Part shown: positions 23,950 through 32,186 of the stretch, piece after piece
Layout: every line of letters begins with the position of its first letter
Position numbering within the stretch: the first letter of the stretch is position 1
Assembly (NCBI GenBank): GCA_011389685.1
Contig: JAABTV010000030.1
Coordinates: 1-42,635, forward strand
From: Paracoccaceae bacterium
GTDB taxonomy: Bacteria; Pseudomonadota; Alphaproteobacteria; Rhodobacterales; Rhodobacteraceae
Reading direction: 5' to 3'
Length of the DNA: 42,635 bases
Position numbers and translations under genes: made by a program
Notes under the pieces: generated by a model
What the model was told of the DNA's origin: nothing
Databases searched by the model: none
The model's input: only the letters and a program-made list of their open reading frames with translations

Positions 23950-24183
23950 ATGAGCGACGTCGCTGACCGCGTGAAGAAAATCGTTGTGGAACACCTCGGG
24001 GTGGAAGAGGACAAGGTTGTCGAGAACGCTTCGTTCATTGACGATCTGGGTGCCGACAGCCTCGACACGGTCGAGCTGGTCATGGCCTTCGAGGAAGAGT
24101 TCGGCATCGAGATCCCGGATGACGCCGCCGAGACCATCCAGACCTTTGGCGATGCGGTGAAGTTCATCTCCGAGGCCGCCTGA
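23950..24183 (+). CDS. acpP: acyl carrier protein
   Basis: A 77-residue acidic ACP. Ser37 in the [14 protein letters not shown] motif carries the 4'-phosphopantetheine arm. The four-helix layout and length match bacterial AcpP. It is a monocistronic unit, with a probable promoter upstream and a terminator just downstream. It supplies acyl chains to FabG and FabF here and potentially to the LuxI-type synthase about 6.5 kb away. Confidence 0.98.
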   Translation: MSDVADRVKKIVVEHLGVEEDKVVENASFIDDLGADSLDTVELVMAFEEEFGIEIPDDAAETIQTFGDAVKFISEAA

Positions 24184-24207
24184 CCCGGCGTCGGACAGAT
24201 TGATCCC

Positions 24208-24240
24208 AAAAGGCCCCTGCCCGATCGGTGGGGGCCTTTT
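24208..24240 (+). terminator. Rho-independent terminator after acpP
   Basis: A perfect 10-bp stem AAAAGGCCCC / GGGGCCTTTT with a 13-nt loop, ending in a T run, 25 bp after the acpP stop. Confidence 0.9.
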
Positions 24241-24380
24241 CGTATCCGGCCCCCCGCAAAACCGCGCTGCCGGGCGCATTCGAATGGCAATCTGTCGATT
24301 CGAAGCAAGTGGCGGATTATGGTAAGATTAGGGTCTGATGAAGCCTGCATGCCCAGGCATCAAACCCGAGGACAACCGAC

Positions 24381-25124
24381 ATGATCATTTACCCGACGAT
24401 GGAACTCAAGGACGGCAAATGCGTCACGCTGCACCGTGGGCGCCTGGAAGAGCCGGCGATCTATCATGTCGATCCAATCGAGACGGCGGTCGGATGGGCC
24501 GAGGCCGGGGCGGAATGGATCCATGTGACCGATTTCAACGCCGTGGCGGGCAGCGGCAACAATGACGCGCTGATCGGGGAAATCATCCTGCATGCGCATG
24601 TGCCGGTGCAACTGGCCGGGGGGTTCCGGTCGCGCGAACGGGTCGAAAGCTGGATCGACCGCGGCGCGGGGCGGATCGTGCTGGGCACGCTGCCGACGCT
24701 TGATCCCGTCACGGTCAAGTTTCTTGCAGATCGCTATCCTGACCAGATCGTTCTGGCGTTGGATATCCATCAGGGAAAGCTGGTGACCGATGGCTGGACC
24801 ACGCCGTCCGCGATTGCGCCCGGGGATTTCCTGGCGTCCTACGCGAACAGCCCGCTGGCCGGGGTTCTGATCACCGATATCGACAGCGATATCGACGAAC
24901 CCGATGCCAGCCTTGCCGTGCTGACCGGTCTGGCCGAACAGACCCGTCACCCGGTCATCGCCAGCGGCACGGTGCGCGGGATCGACGATATCTCGCGGTT
25001 GAAATTCGTGCCCAACATTGCCGGAGCCCTGGTCGGTCGCGCACTCTTCGCCCGCGATGTCGATCTGGCCGCCGCGCTCGAGATCGCCAGACCGGAACCC
25101 GGCGAAGTGGCTCGTTTCATCTGA
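24381..25124 (+). CDS. divergent HisA-like TIM-barrel protein
   Basis: A 247-residue HisA/HisF-family beta/alpha barrel. The HisA pattern is recognisable: ELKDGKCVTLHRG at the start, WIHVTDFNAV, GAGRIVLGT, ALDIHQGKLVTDGW and GALVGRALF. However, positions essential in true HisA are changed. The catalytic Asp8 is Glu8, while the second catalytic Asp is kept (Asp128). The phosphate loops GGG and SGG are AGG (residues 80-82) and SGT (195-197), and the DGT..GPN loop reads SDID..EPD. It is far from any his operon, between acpP and fabF, with an AGGA-type ribosome binding site. A different substrate or a non-enzymatic role seems likely; true ProFAR isomerase activity is doubtful. Confidence 0.78.
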   Translation: MIIYPTMELKDGKCVTLHRGRLEEPAIYHVDPIETAVGWAEAGAEWIHVTDFNAVAGSGNNDALIGEIILHAHVPVQLAGGFRSRERVESWIDRGAGRIVLGTLPTLDPVTVKFLADRYPDQIVLALDIHQGKLVTDGWTTPSAIAPGDFLASYANSPLAGVLITDIDSDIDEPDASLAVLTGLAEQTRHPVIASGTVRGIDDISRLKFVPNIAGALVGRALFARDVDLAAALEIARPEPGEVARFI

Positions 25125-25165
25125 CATGCGGGACGGCGAAATCCGCCAAGGCCGGGCCGTTGCTC

Positions 25166-25194
25166 TTGCCGAGAATGCTCAAGCCGCGTAAACA
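25166..25194 (+). promoter_or_regulatory. possible fabF promoter
   Basis: TTGCCG and TAAACA spaced by 17 bp, ending 36 bp before the fabF start. Weak but well placed; fabF could also be read from the upstream HisA-like gene. Confidence 0.3.
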
Positions 25195-25230
25195 GCGGCG
25201 AGCGAAATTCGTTTGGGGAAAGGCGGTCTC

Positions 25231-26487
25231 ATGCGTCGAGTGGTTGTCACCGGATTGGGTCTTGTCACCCCGCTGGCTTCGGGGGTCGAGGAAAGCTGGA
25301 GCCGTATTCTGTCCGGTCAATCGGGGGCCGGCAAGATCACCGCATTCGACACGTCACGTGTGATCACCGATTACGCCTGCGAGGTCCCGCATGGCGACGG
25401 CAGCAACGGCACGTTCAACGGTGATGCCTATTGCGAGCCCAAGGAGCGGCGCAAGATCGACGATTTCATCCTTTACGGAATCGCCGCTGCGGATCAGGCC
25501 GTGAAGGATGCCGGCTGGATGCCCGAAAACGAGGACTCCCGCCTGCGCACCGGGGTCATGATCGGATCCGGCATCGGCGGGCTGAAAAGCATCGAGGCGA
25601 CAACGCTTCTGATCGCCGAGAAGGGGCCGCGGCGGGTGTCGCCGTTCTTTATTCCCGGGGCGCTGATCAACCTGATTTCCGGGCAGGTGAGCATCCGTTA
25701 CGGGTTCAAGGGGCCGAACCATGCGGTGGTGACGGCCTGTTCGACCGGGGCCCATGCGATCGGCGACGCGACGCGGCTGATCAAGTATGGCGATGCCGAT
25801 GTGATGGTCGCGGGCGGGGCCGAGGCCGCGATCTGCGAGATCGGGATTGCCGGGTTCAATGCCTGCAAGGCGCTGTCCACCAGGCGCAGCGATGACCCGC
25901 AATCGGCAAGCCGTCCCTATGACGCGGATCGCGATGGGTTCGTGATGGGCGAGGGTGCGGGCGTGGTCGTGCTGGAGGAATACGAGCATGCCAAGGCGCG
26001 CGGGGCGACGATCTATGCCGAGGTGGCGGGCTATGGACTTTCGGGCGACGCCTATCACATCACCGCGCCAAGCGAGGATGGCGATGGCGGGTTTCGCTCG
26101 ATGAGCGCGGCGCTCAGGGATGCGGGGCTTGAACCCTCGGCGCTTGATTACATCAATGCGCATGGCACATCCACCATGGCCGACGTGATCGAACTGGCCG
26201 CGGTCGAGCGCCTGTTGGGCGATGCGGCGGGCAAGGTCACGATGTCCTCAACCAAGTCGATGACCGGGCACCTTCTGGGCGCGGCAGGTGCGATCGAGGC
26301 GATCTTTTCGATTCTGGCCATTCGCGATCAGGTGGCACCGCCGACGATCAACCTTGACAATCCGGCGGTGGAGACGCCCATCGACCTGGCGCCCAATGCC
26401 AAACGCGCGCGCGAGGTGAAGGTGGCCCTGTCGAACAGTTTCGGGTTCGGTGGCACCAATGCCAGCGTGATCTTCAGAAAGGTCTGA
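25231..26487 (+). CDS. fabF: 3-oxoacyl-ACP synthase II
   Basis: A 418-residue KAS II condensing enzyme that elongates acyl-ACP with malonyl-ACP. The active-site Cys170 lies in VVTACSTGAHAIGD, and the catalytic histidines are His311 (NAHGTST) and His347 (SMTGHLLGAAG) with Lys342. Length is standard. The ATG of MRRVVVTGLG has a GGAAAGG ribosome binding site; an in-frame TTG upstream would only add MGKGGL. It ends four bases before mltG, so the two are probably translated from one mRNA. Confidence 0.97.
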   Translation: MRRVVVTGLGLVTPLASGVEESWSRILSGQSGAGKITAFDTSRVITDYACEVPHGDGSNGTFNGDAYCEPKERRKIDDFILYGIAAADQAVKDAGWMPENEDSRLRTGVMIGSGIGGLKSIEATTLLIAEKGPRRVSPFFIPGALINLISGQVSIRYGFKGPNHAVVTACSTGAHAIGDATRLIKYGDADVMVAGGAEAAICEIGIAGFNACKALSTRRSDDPQSASRPYDADRDGFVMGEGAGVVVLEEYEHAKARGATIYAEVAGYGLSGDAYHITAPSEDGDGGFRSMSAALRDAGLEPSALDYINAHGTSTMADVIELAAVERLLGDAAGKVTMSSTKSMTGHLLGAAGAIEAIFSILAIRDQVAPPTINLDNPAVETPIDLAPNAKRAREVKVALSNSFGFGGTNASVIFRKV

Positions 26488-26491
26488 TCCC

Positions 26492-27646
26492 ATGTGGCGA
26501 CACATCGCGTCGAACGCGATCACCCTGTTGATCGTGGGTGTCTTCCTGCTGGGCGGCGTGATCCTTTGGGGGCAGAGCCAGTATGTCGCCGAGGGACCGT
26601 TGGAAGAGCGGATCTGCCTGCGGGTCGAGCGGGGCAGCAATGTCACCCGGGTGTCGCGGGCGTTGGAGGACGAGGGCGCGATCACATCGGGCAGGATCTT
26701 TCGTCTGGGGATGGACTATGCCGACAAGACCTCGCAACTCAAGGCGGGGAGCTTTCTGGTGCCCGAGGGCGCGTCGATGGCCGAAATCGCCGATATCATC
26801 ACCCGGGGCGGGGCGTCGACCTGTGGCACCGAGGTGGTCTATCGGATCGGGGTGACGCGGACGACGGTGCAGATGCGCGAGCTTGATCCCGCGACCAGCC
26901 GCTTTGTGGAGCGGGCCAGTTTCGACCCGTCGAGCGAAGAACCGCCCGCGCCATTTTCCGAGATGCGCGCGCGCGCCGATACGCGCTATCGCGTGGCGGT
27001 GGCAGAAGGTGTGACCAGTTGGCAGGTGGTGGATGCGATTGGCCAGGTCGATGTGCTTGAGGGAGAAGTTGCCGAGATTCCGGCCGAGGGCAGCCTTGCG
27101 CCGGACAGTTACGAGGTTCAGGTGGGCGATACCCGCGCGGGCCTGATTGAGCAGATGCGCGCGGCGCAGGCGGGGTTGCTGGCCTCGGCCTGGGCAAACC
27201 GGGGTGATGGGCTGCCGCTCGACACGCCGGAGGAGGCCCTGATCCTGGCTTCGATCATCGAGAAGGAGACCGGGGTGCCGGAAGAGCGTCGCCAGGTGGC
27301 GAGCGTGTTCATCAACCGGCTCAATCGGGGCATGCGTCTTCAGACCGACCCGACGGTGATTTATGGTATCACCCAAGGCGAGGGGGTGTTGGGCCGGGGG
27401 TTGCGGCAAAGCGAATTGCGCGGCGAGACGCCATGGAACACCTATGTCATCGAAGGTTTGCCACCGACGCCGATCGCCAATCCGGGCCGCGCGAGCATCG
27501 AGGCGGCACTGAATCCGGCCGACACGAATTATGTCTTTTTCGTCGCCGATGGCACGGGCGGTCATGCCTTTGCCGAGACGCTGGAAGAGCATAACGCGAA
27601 TGTCCGCAGATGGCGCGAGATCGAAGCGCAACGCAATTCGGAGTGA
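26492..27646 (+). CDS. mltG: endolytic murein transglycosylase MltG
   Basis: A 384-residue YceG/MltG protein, an inner-membrane enzyme that cleaves nascent glycan strands and acts as a terminase of peptidoglycan synthesis. A single N-terminal membrane helix (about residues 9-27) is followed by a LysM-like region and the YceG catalytic domain. The catalytic Glu257 is in LASIIEKETG; further family blocks are FINRLNRGMRLQTDPTVIYG and NTYVIEGLPPTPIANPG. It is coupled to fabF with a four-base gap, a neighbour order I recall from other alphaproteobacteria. Confidence 0.96.
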   Translation: MWRHIASNAITLLIVGVFLLGGVILWGQSQYVAEGPLEERICLRVERGSNVTRVSRALEDEGAITSGRIFRLGMDYADKTSQLKAGSFLVPEGASMAEIADIITRGGASTCGTEVVYRIGVTRTTVQMRELDPATSRFVERASFDPSSEEPPAPFSEMRARADTRYRVAVAEGVTSWQVVDAIGQVDVLEGEVAEIPAEGSLAPDSYEVQVGDTRAGLIEQMRAAQAGLLASAWANRGDGLPLDTPEEALILASIIEKETGVPEERRQVASVFINRLNRGMRLQTDPTVIYGITQGEGVLGRGLRQSELRGETPWNTYVIEGLPPTPIANPGRASIEAALNPADTNYVFFVADGTGGHAFAETLEEHNANVRRWREIEAQRNSE

Positions 27647-27954
27647 TCCCGGCGCGGGCCGGGCCCGGAGTAGGGGGGGTACGATTCTGCGCGCGCGTCC
27701 TGTTCATGCGCGGCACGGGATCGGCATTGCACCGCCAGTGCGATCCGGGCACAATAGCCCTGCAATGAGGATTTTCGCGTTAATTCAGTCGCGTGCCGTG
27801 CGGATTGGCGACTGTCATGACGCTGTCGCATCGGCGGATTATGCCTTGGGCGATCACTCGATATTGTGGGGCTTGCAGGGTCTCTTACACGATATATAGT
27901 GAAGGAAACGATGAGGGCGGATGGCAACGCCCGCAGGGTTCGGGCGGTAAGGGC
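27647..27954. other. gene-free gap between mltG and HNH gene
   Basis: About 300 bp without a supported gene. The first part is GC-rich (CCGGGCCCGG-type repeats after mltG, possible 3'-end hairpin without T run). The second part is more AT-rich and contains a promoter at 27873-27900. No RNA family recognised. Confidence 0.5.
27873..27900 (+). promoter_or_regulatory. probable promoter of the HNH gene
   Basis: TTGCAG and TATAGT with a 16-bp spacer, about 55 bp before the HNH start. The fit to a housekeeping promoter is the best seen in the window. Confidence 0.5.
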
Positions 27955-28539
27955 ATGGATGGAGATTTCAGAAGCGAATTCGTGAGGCAACCCGGCGCGC
28001 TCAAGCAGTTTCCGGCGCTGGTGCTCAATGCCGATTATCGGCCCTTGTCCTATTACCCGCTGAGCCTCTGGCCATGGCAGGAGGCGGTCAAGGCGGCCTG
28101 GCTTGAACGGGTCGATATCGTCGCGGAATATGACCATGTGGTCCGATCGCCCAGCATCGAGATCAGGGTGCCTTCGGTCGTGGTTCTCAAGGATTACGTC
28201 AAACCCCGCAAGCGCGTGGCCTTCACGCGCTTCAATCTTTTCCTGCGGGATGAATTCTGCTGTCAGTATTGCGGGGCAACGGGCGATCTGACCTTTGATC
28301 ACGTCGTGCCGCGCGCCGCCGGAGGCGTAACCAGTTGGCAGAACGTGGTCGCGGCGTGCAGCAGTTGCAATCTCAGGAAAGGGTCGAAAAGCCTGCGTCA
28401 GGCAGGGATGAGCCTGCAAAAGCCACCGCGCATGCCCGGCGCGGAAGAACTGCGCAATCTGGGCCGCAAGTTTCCGCCTGGCCATCTGCATGAAAGCTGG
28501 CTGGATTTCCTTTACTGGGATGCCGAACTGGACGCCTGA
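27955..28539 (+). CDS. HNH endonuclease-domain protein
   Basis: A 194-residue protein. The N-terminal half (LVLNADYRPLSYYPLSLWPW and DYVKPRKRVAFTRFNLFLRD) is the region that typifies a widespread HNH family of unknown role. The HNH core follows with a zinc site: CCQYCG, LTFDHVVPRAAGG, NVVAACSSCNLRKG (Cys pairs plus the catalytic His in FDHV). This is a chromosomally conserved group in alphaproteobacteria, not obviously linked to restriction or phage functions. Start at MDGDFRS: the AAGG close to the ATG is a modest ribosome binding site, but the family start fits. A bidirectional terminator follows. Confidence 0.88.
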   Translation: MDGDFRSEFVRQPGALKQFPALVLNADYRPLSYYPLSLWPWQEAVKAAWLERVDIVAEYDHVVRSPSIEIRVPSVVVLKDYVKPRKRVAFTRFNLFLRDEFCCQYCGATGDLTFDHVVPRAAGGVTSWQNVVAACSSCNLRKGSKSLRQAGMSLQKPPRMPGAEELRNLGRKFPPGHLHESWLDFLYWDAELDA

Positions 28540-28613
28540 GCCGAACCGGGACTGTCGGCCGGGATCTTCGGCAAGACCATTTGGCGGGGGGCCGAGGCCG
28601 GAGACCTTGTCAG

Positions 28614-28650
28614 GAAAAAGGGGTGCCTGCCGGACACCCCTTGGGTTTTT
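28614..28650. terminator. bidirectional Rho-independent terminator
   Basis: The stem AAGGGGTG / CACCCCTT with a 9-nt loop is flanked by an A run on the left and GGGTTTTT on the right. It lies between the HNH gene (plus) and the convergent bactofilin gene (minus) and suits both. Confidence 0.85.
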
Positions 28651-28678
28651 CTAAGCGACACGAACGATCAGCGACGGG

Positions 28679-29221
28679 TCACGAAGCGGGTTTGGCCGGA
28701 GTCGTCTGCTGTGGTGCTGCCGCCGGTTTGGATGCGGCCGGGGCCGCCTGTGACTTTCCCCCGGAAAGCGGATCGTCCTGCCGTTGCACCGAACCCTCGA
28801 AATGGGCGCCGGATTCGATTGCGATGGTCTTGTGGATGATGTCGCCTTCGACCCGGGCGGTCGCTGTGAGACGCACCTTGAGGCCGCGAACGCGCCCCAC
28901 GATCCGGCCATTTACCACGACGTCGTCGGCCACCACCTCGCCCTTCACGGTTGCGCCTTCGCCGACCGTCAGAAGATGGGCGCGGATGTCGCCTTCGACC
29001 GTGCCTTCGACCTGAATGTCACCCGTGGTCTTGAGATTTCCGGTGATATGCAGATCCGAGGACAACACTGATGCGGGCGGCTTTGCCTTGGGGGCCGATG
29101 CGCGATAATCGGTCGCCGTGGCCTGCTTGTTACCGGTCGTCGAGGAATCGCCCGACGGGGTGGTTTTCGGGGTCTCCGGCGATTTCGGGCCGGGTTCGTT
29201 GATTTTGCTCTTAGAAAACAT
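28679..29221 (-). CDS. bactofilin
   Basis: A 180-residue cytoskeletal protein. A disordered N-terminal tail (Lys/Pro/Ser/Thr rich, about residues 1-50) is followed by the beta-helical bactofilin core: SDLHITGNLKTTGDIQVEGT then VEGDIRAHLLTVGEGATVKG, GRIVGRVRGLKVRLTATARV and EGDIIHKTIAIESGAHFEG. A low-complexity Ala/Pro/Lys tail ends it. Bactofilins polymerise without nucleotide and recruit cell-wall enzymes. The start overlaps the last codons of the upstream M23 peptidase gene by 11 bases, so the two are coupled, as expected for this functional pair. Confidence 0.93.
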   Translation of the reverse strand: MFSKSKINEPGPKSPETPKTTPSGDSSTTGNKQATATDYRASAPKAKPPASVLSSDLHITGNLKTTGDIQVEGTVEGDIRAHLLTVGEGATVKGEVVADDVVVNGRIVGRVRGLKVRLTATARVEGDIIHKTIAIESGAHFEGSVQRQDDPLSGGKSQAAPAASKPAAAPQQTTPAKPAS

Positions 29222-30548
29222 CGTTTGCAGCCTTGATGTAGATCATTGGGTTGACGGCCTTACCGCCGACGCGGACTTCGTAGTGAAGATGCGGTCCAGT
29301 CACCCGTCCAGAAGATCCCATATCACCAATCCGGTCTCCGCGCGAGACTCTTTGTCCGGATTTTACGCGGATTTTGGACATATGGGCATAACGGGTTTCT
29401 ATTCCGAATTCGTGCTGGATCTTGACGAGGCGACCATATCCGGAGCTCCATCCGGCATGGGTGACGACACCATCAGCCGTGGCATGAAGCGGTGTGCCGA
29501 TCGGACCGGCAAAATCGACGCCCTGATGCAGACGCCGACCACCGGTTTTCGGATCGCGCCTGTAGCCAAATCCGCTGGTAAAGCGATAGGCCTTCTTGAC
29601 CGGGATGGCGAAAGGGGCCTTCTCGGCCGCTATTCGGTAGAGGTTGAGCCGGTCCATCTGGTTGAGAATGCGGTTGGCGCGCATCGCATCGGGCGAGGGC
29701 TCTTCGCCCTTGGTCGAGAAACTGAGCGGGGTGAGCGGTCCGCCCTGCCCGGAATAGCCCCGGCGCACCTGATTGATGATACTGTCGGGGTTCATGCCGG
29801 CGGAGCGGAACATCTTGTCGAGTGGTTTGACCGAAACTGTCATCGCCTCTTCGAGCTGGCGGAAGATCTGGTCGTTCTGATCCTGCATCCACCGGATCTG
29901 GAACGCCATCTCGTCGGCCTGTTCGAGCGCGTCGCGCGCCTCGGCCATGATCCTGTCACGTTCGGCGGCGGTTTCGGAAAGCACCGTGGCCAGCATGTCG
30001 ACCGCATTGTCGGACGCGCCGTCCGAGTCGCCGGGCAAACCGCTGCCCGGAGTCTCGCTCAGTGCCAGTCGAAGCTCGTTTTCCGCTATCCGGGCGGTGT
30101 CGCGCTCTTTCATGGTGCGGCGCAGGGCCGTCTGGATCACTTCGATCCCGGTCTCAAGCTCACGTCGGCGGGTTTCGGACGCAAGCAGTTGGGACTGCAT
30201 GCGTGAAATCTGTTCGAGGGACGCATTGAAACGCGCCTGTGCGGCCATGGCGTCTTCTGCGCGGGCGTCACGTTGCTGCGCGAGGTGATTCAGCCGGGCC
30301 TCGTAGACGCGTTGATCGCGCTTGGCCTGTTCACGGAAATTGCCTGCGCCGATCGAATCCATCAGCAGAATCGCGGTGGCGATGATCGCCCAGGCCACGA
30401 TGAGCGTGCTTCCGCCGAAGGCGATGAGCTGAACATGCGGGCGCAGGCGAATGAATCGGGTGTCCTTGTCCGAGCGCAGAAAAACTCGCCGCTCAGGAAA
30501 AAAACGCTCGAGAAGTGCATGCATGCGAATTGCCAGACGTGTCCTCAC
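29211..30548 (-). CDS. M23 (LytM-type) peptidase, membrane-anchored
   Basis: A 445-residue periplasmic-facing cell-wall endopeptidase. A short cytoplasmic start and one membrane helix (about residues 44-66) are followed by a long coiled-coil (about residues 75-260, with LNHLAQQRDARAEDAMAAQA and similar heptads). The C-terminal LytM domain has zinc ligands His341 and Asp345 (HQGVDFAG) and His422 (GPHLHYE), with His389 (RYAHMS) as catalytic partner; all are present, so it should be active. The start is a GTG behind GGGGACAGG; an open frame further upstream has no similarity. It is coupled to bactofilin, suggesting a joint role in cell shape. Confidence 0.93.
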   Translation of the reverse strand: MRTRLAIRMHALLERFFPERRVFLRSDKDTRFIRLRPHVQLIAFGGSTLIVAWAIIATAILLMDSIGAGNFREQAKRDQRVYEARLNHLAQQRDARAEDAMAAQARFNASLEQISRMQSQLLASETRRRELETGIEVIQTALRRTMKERDTARIAENELRLALSETPGSGLPGDSDGASDNAVDMLATVLSETAAERDRIMAEARDALEQADEMAFQIRWMQDQNDQIFRQLEEAMTVSVKPLDKMFRSAGMNPDSIINQVRRGYSGQGGPLTPLSFSTKGEEPSPDAMRANRILNQMDRLNLYRIAAEKAPFAIPVKKAYRFTSGFGYRRDPKTGGRRLHQGVDFAGPIGTPLHATADGVVTHAGWSSGYGRLVKIQHEFGIETRYAHMSKIRVKSGQRVSRGDRIGDMGSSGRVTGPHLHYEVRVGGKAVNPMIYIKAANDVF

Positions 30549-30719
30549 GAAAACCTGTCCCCTTCTCTCGTCCCGGTCTGGACGTCTCTCCTCCGAGATA
30601 CTCCAGATTTTGGTTACCGGGTCCAATCAGTTTGGGCAACGTCTTTGGGGTGGTTGATAACTCGTGACGTTGGGTTGTCCGGAATTCCGGCGAAAAACCG
30701 CCGATATTGAATGGCTTGG

Positions 30720-31556
30720 TCAGCGCAGTTGATGTTTTTTCGGAGTTTCCTTTGCCAGCGGCCAGTAAAAATCCGGCGGCAATCCGGCCTCGGCGCGCTT
30801 TTCCTCGTTGAATGGCGGTTTGAGCGACCCGTGGAAATAATGGCGCACGAGGCGATGGAATTCATCCCGCGGGTCGATGTCGTGGCGACCGCACAGGAAG
30901 TGAAACCATTTCGATCCGTAGGCGACATGACCCACCTCTTCGGCATAGATGGTTTCGAGCGCGGCGACGGCCTGATCCACGCCGGCCTTGCGGAAAATGT
31001 CGATCATGCCGGGGGTCACGTCGAGGCCGCGCGCCTCGAGCACCATCGGCACGACAGCGAGACGGCCCATGATGTCATCGGCGGTATCTTCGGCTGCGCG
31101 CCACATGCCTGCATGGGCGGGCAGGGCACCATAATGGCTGCCCATCGCTTCGAGGCAATCGCATATGAGGTTGAAATGTTTCGATTCCTCGTCCGCGGCC
31201 CGGACCCAGTCGTCATGGAACCCGGGTGGCATGGGGATGTGTGCGAAGCGCGCGATGATATCCCAGTGCAGATCGACCGCGTTCAGCTCGATATGGGCCA
31301 CGGCGTGCAGGAGCGCGATACGGCCCTGTGGGCTTCCGGGTTTGCGCCTGGGCATCTCGCGCGGGTCGCGAAGCTCGGGACGGGCTGGGCGGGCAGGGCG
31401 GCCCGGCGGGTCGGCGCGGCCCACGGGAATGGTCGTGCCCGCGTCACGGGCCGCGAACCATGCGGCGGCATGGGCATGCGACAGCGCGGTCTTTGCGCGG
31501 CCATCGGCGCAGGTCAGCACCTCGGTGGCCATTTCGGCGAGGGCTTCAGGTGGCAT
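30720..31556 (-). CDS. DUF455 ferritin-like protein
   Basis: A 278-residue helical protein of the DUF455 family, with the ferritin-like metal-binding pattern: HAVAHIELNAVDLHWD, WVRAADEESKHFNLICDCLE, MVLEARGLDVTPGM and IYAEEVGHVAYGSKWFHFLC, where Glu and His residues are spaced as in di-iron carboxylate proteins. No reaction is established. A Pro/Arg-rich linker (about residues 45-80) precedes the core. The start is uncertain: ATG is used here, but an in-frame TTG 39 bases upstream has a better GGGTGGG ribosome binding site and lies 10 bases from the peroxiredoxin stop. The same strand and small gap suggest an operon with the peroxiredoxin gene. Confidence 0.85.
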   Translation of the reverse strand: MPPEALAEMATEVLTCADGRAKTALSHAHAAAWFAARDAGTTIPVGRADPPGRPARPARPELRDPREMPRRKPGSPQGRIALLHAVAHIELNAVDLHWDIIARFAHIPMPPGFHDDWVRAADEESKHFNLICDCLEAMGSHYGALPAHAGMWRAAEDTADDIMGRLAVVPMVLEARGLDVTPGMIDIFRKAGVDQAVAALETIYAEEVGHVAYGSKWFHFLCGRHDIDPRDEFHRLVRHYFHGSLKPPFNEEKRAEAGLPPDFYWPLAKETPKKHQLR

Positions 31557-31604
31557 GATCACAGATGGTTCCGAGCCTGGAGAGGGGTGAGTCAATGACC
31601 CACC

Positions 31605-32066
31605 CTACAGGCTATGCGCTCTGGCGAGAACCTCGTCGGCATGGCCATCGACCTTGACCTTGCGCCATTGTGCCACGATTTGCCCGGCGCCGTCGATCAG
31701 GAAGGTGGAGCGTTCGATGCCCATGAAGGTCTTGCCATACATCGACTTTTCCTTCCAGACGTCGAACGCCTCGCAAACGGTATCATTCTCGTCGGACAGG
31801 AGCGAAATTGTCAGATCGTGTTTCTCGCGAAACCTCTCATGGCTTGCGAGGCTGTCCTTGGAGATGCCGAACACCTTGACCCCGGCGGCGTCGAATTCCG
31901 ACTTGAGCGCCGAAAAGCCCCTGGCCTCCCTGGTGCAACCCGAGGTGTTGTCACGGGGATAGAAGAACAGGACCACCGGCGCGGGCCTGAGGTCTGACAG
32001 CGTCACGCGTGTGCCGTTGTCCGAGGGCAGGGTGAAATCGGGCGCGGGACGAGGCAGGTCGGACAT
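31605..32066 (-). CDS. bcp: BCP-type thiol peroxiredoxin
   Basis: A 153-residue peroxiredoxin of the BCP/PrxQ group that reduces hydrogen and organic peroxides. The peroxidatic Cys44 is in FYPRDNTSGCTREA. The usual resolving Cys five residues later is replaced by Arg (Arg49); the only other Cys is Cys98 in NDTVCEAFDVW, which could take over this role. The conserved KTFMGIERSTFLID strand is present. An AAGGAG ribosome binding site precedes the ATG. It is upstream of and probably co-transcribed with the DUF455 gene. Confidence 0.93.
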   Translation of the reverse strand: MSDLPRPAPDFTLPSDNGTRVTLSDLRPAPVVLFFYPRDNTSGCTREARGFSALKSEFDAAGVKVFGISKDSLASHERFREKHDLTISLLSDENDTVCEAFDVWKEKSMYGKTFMGIERSTFLIDGAGQIVAQWRKVKVDGHADEVLARAHSL

Positions 32067-32186
32067 TTGCGGCTCCTTACCGAATTGAAAAATTCCGGTT
32101 TCATATTAGGGCGTCAGCGCGGAGAATAGAAGCGCTGAACGTGGCAACGGTTCCGGGACGCGACCGGAAACGGCACGAGTGACCAG

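Noticed and set aside
24381..25124. annotation as ordinary hisA
   Set aside because: The general-base Asp is Glu, the phosphate loops deviate and no his genes are adjacent, so the plain gene symbol would mislead.
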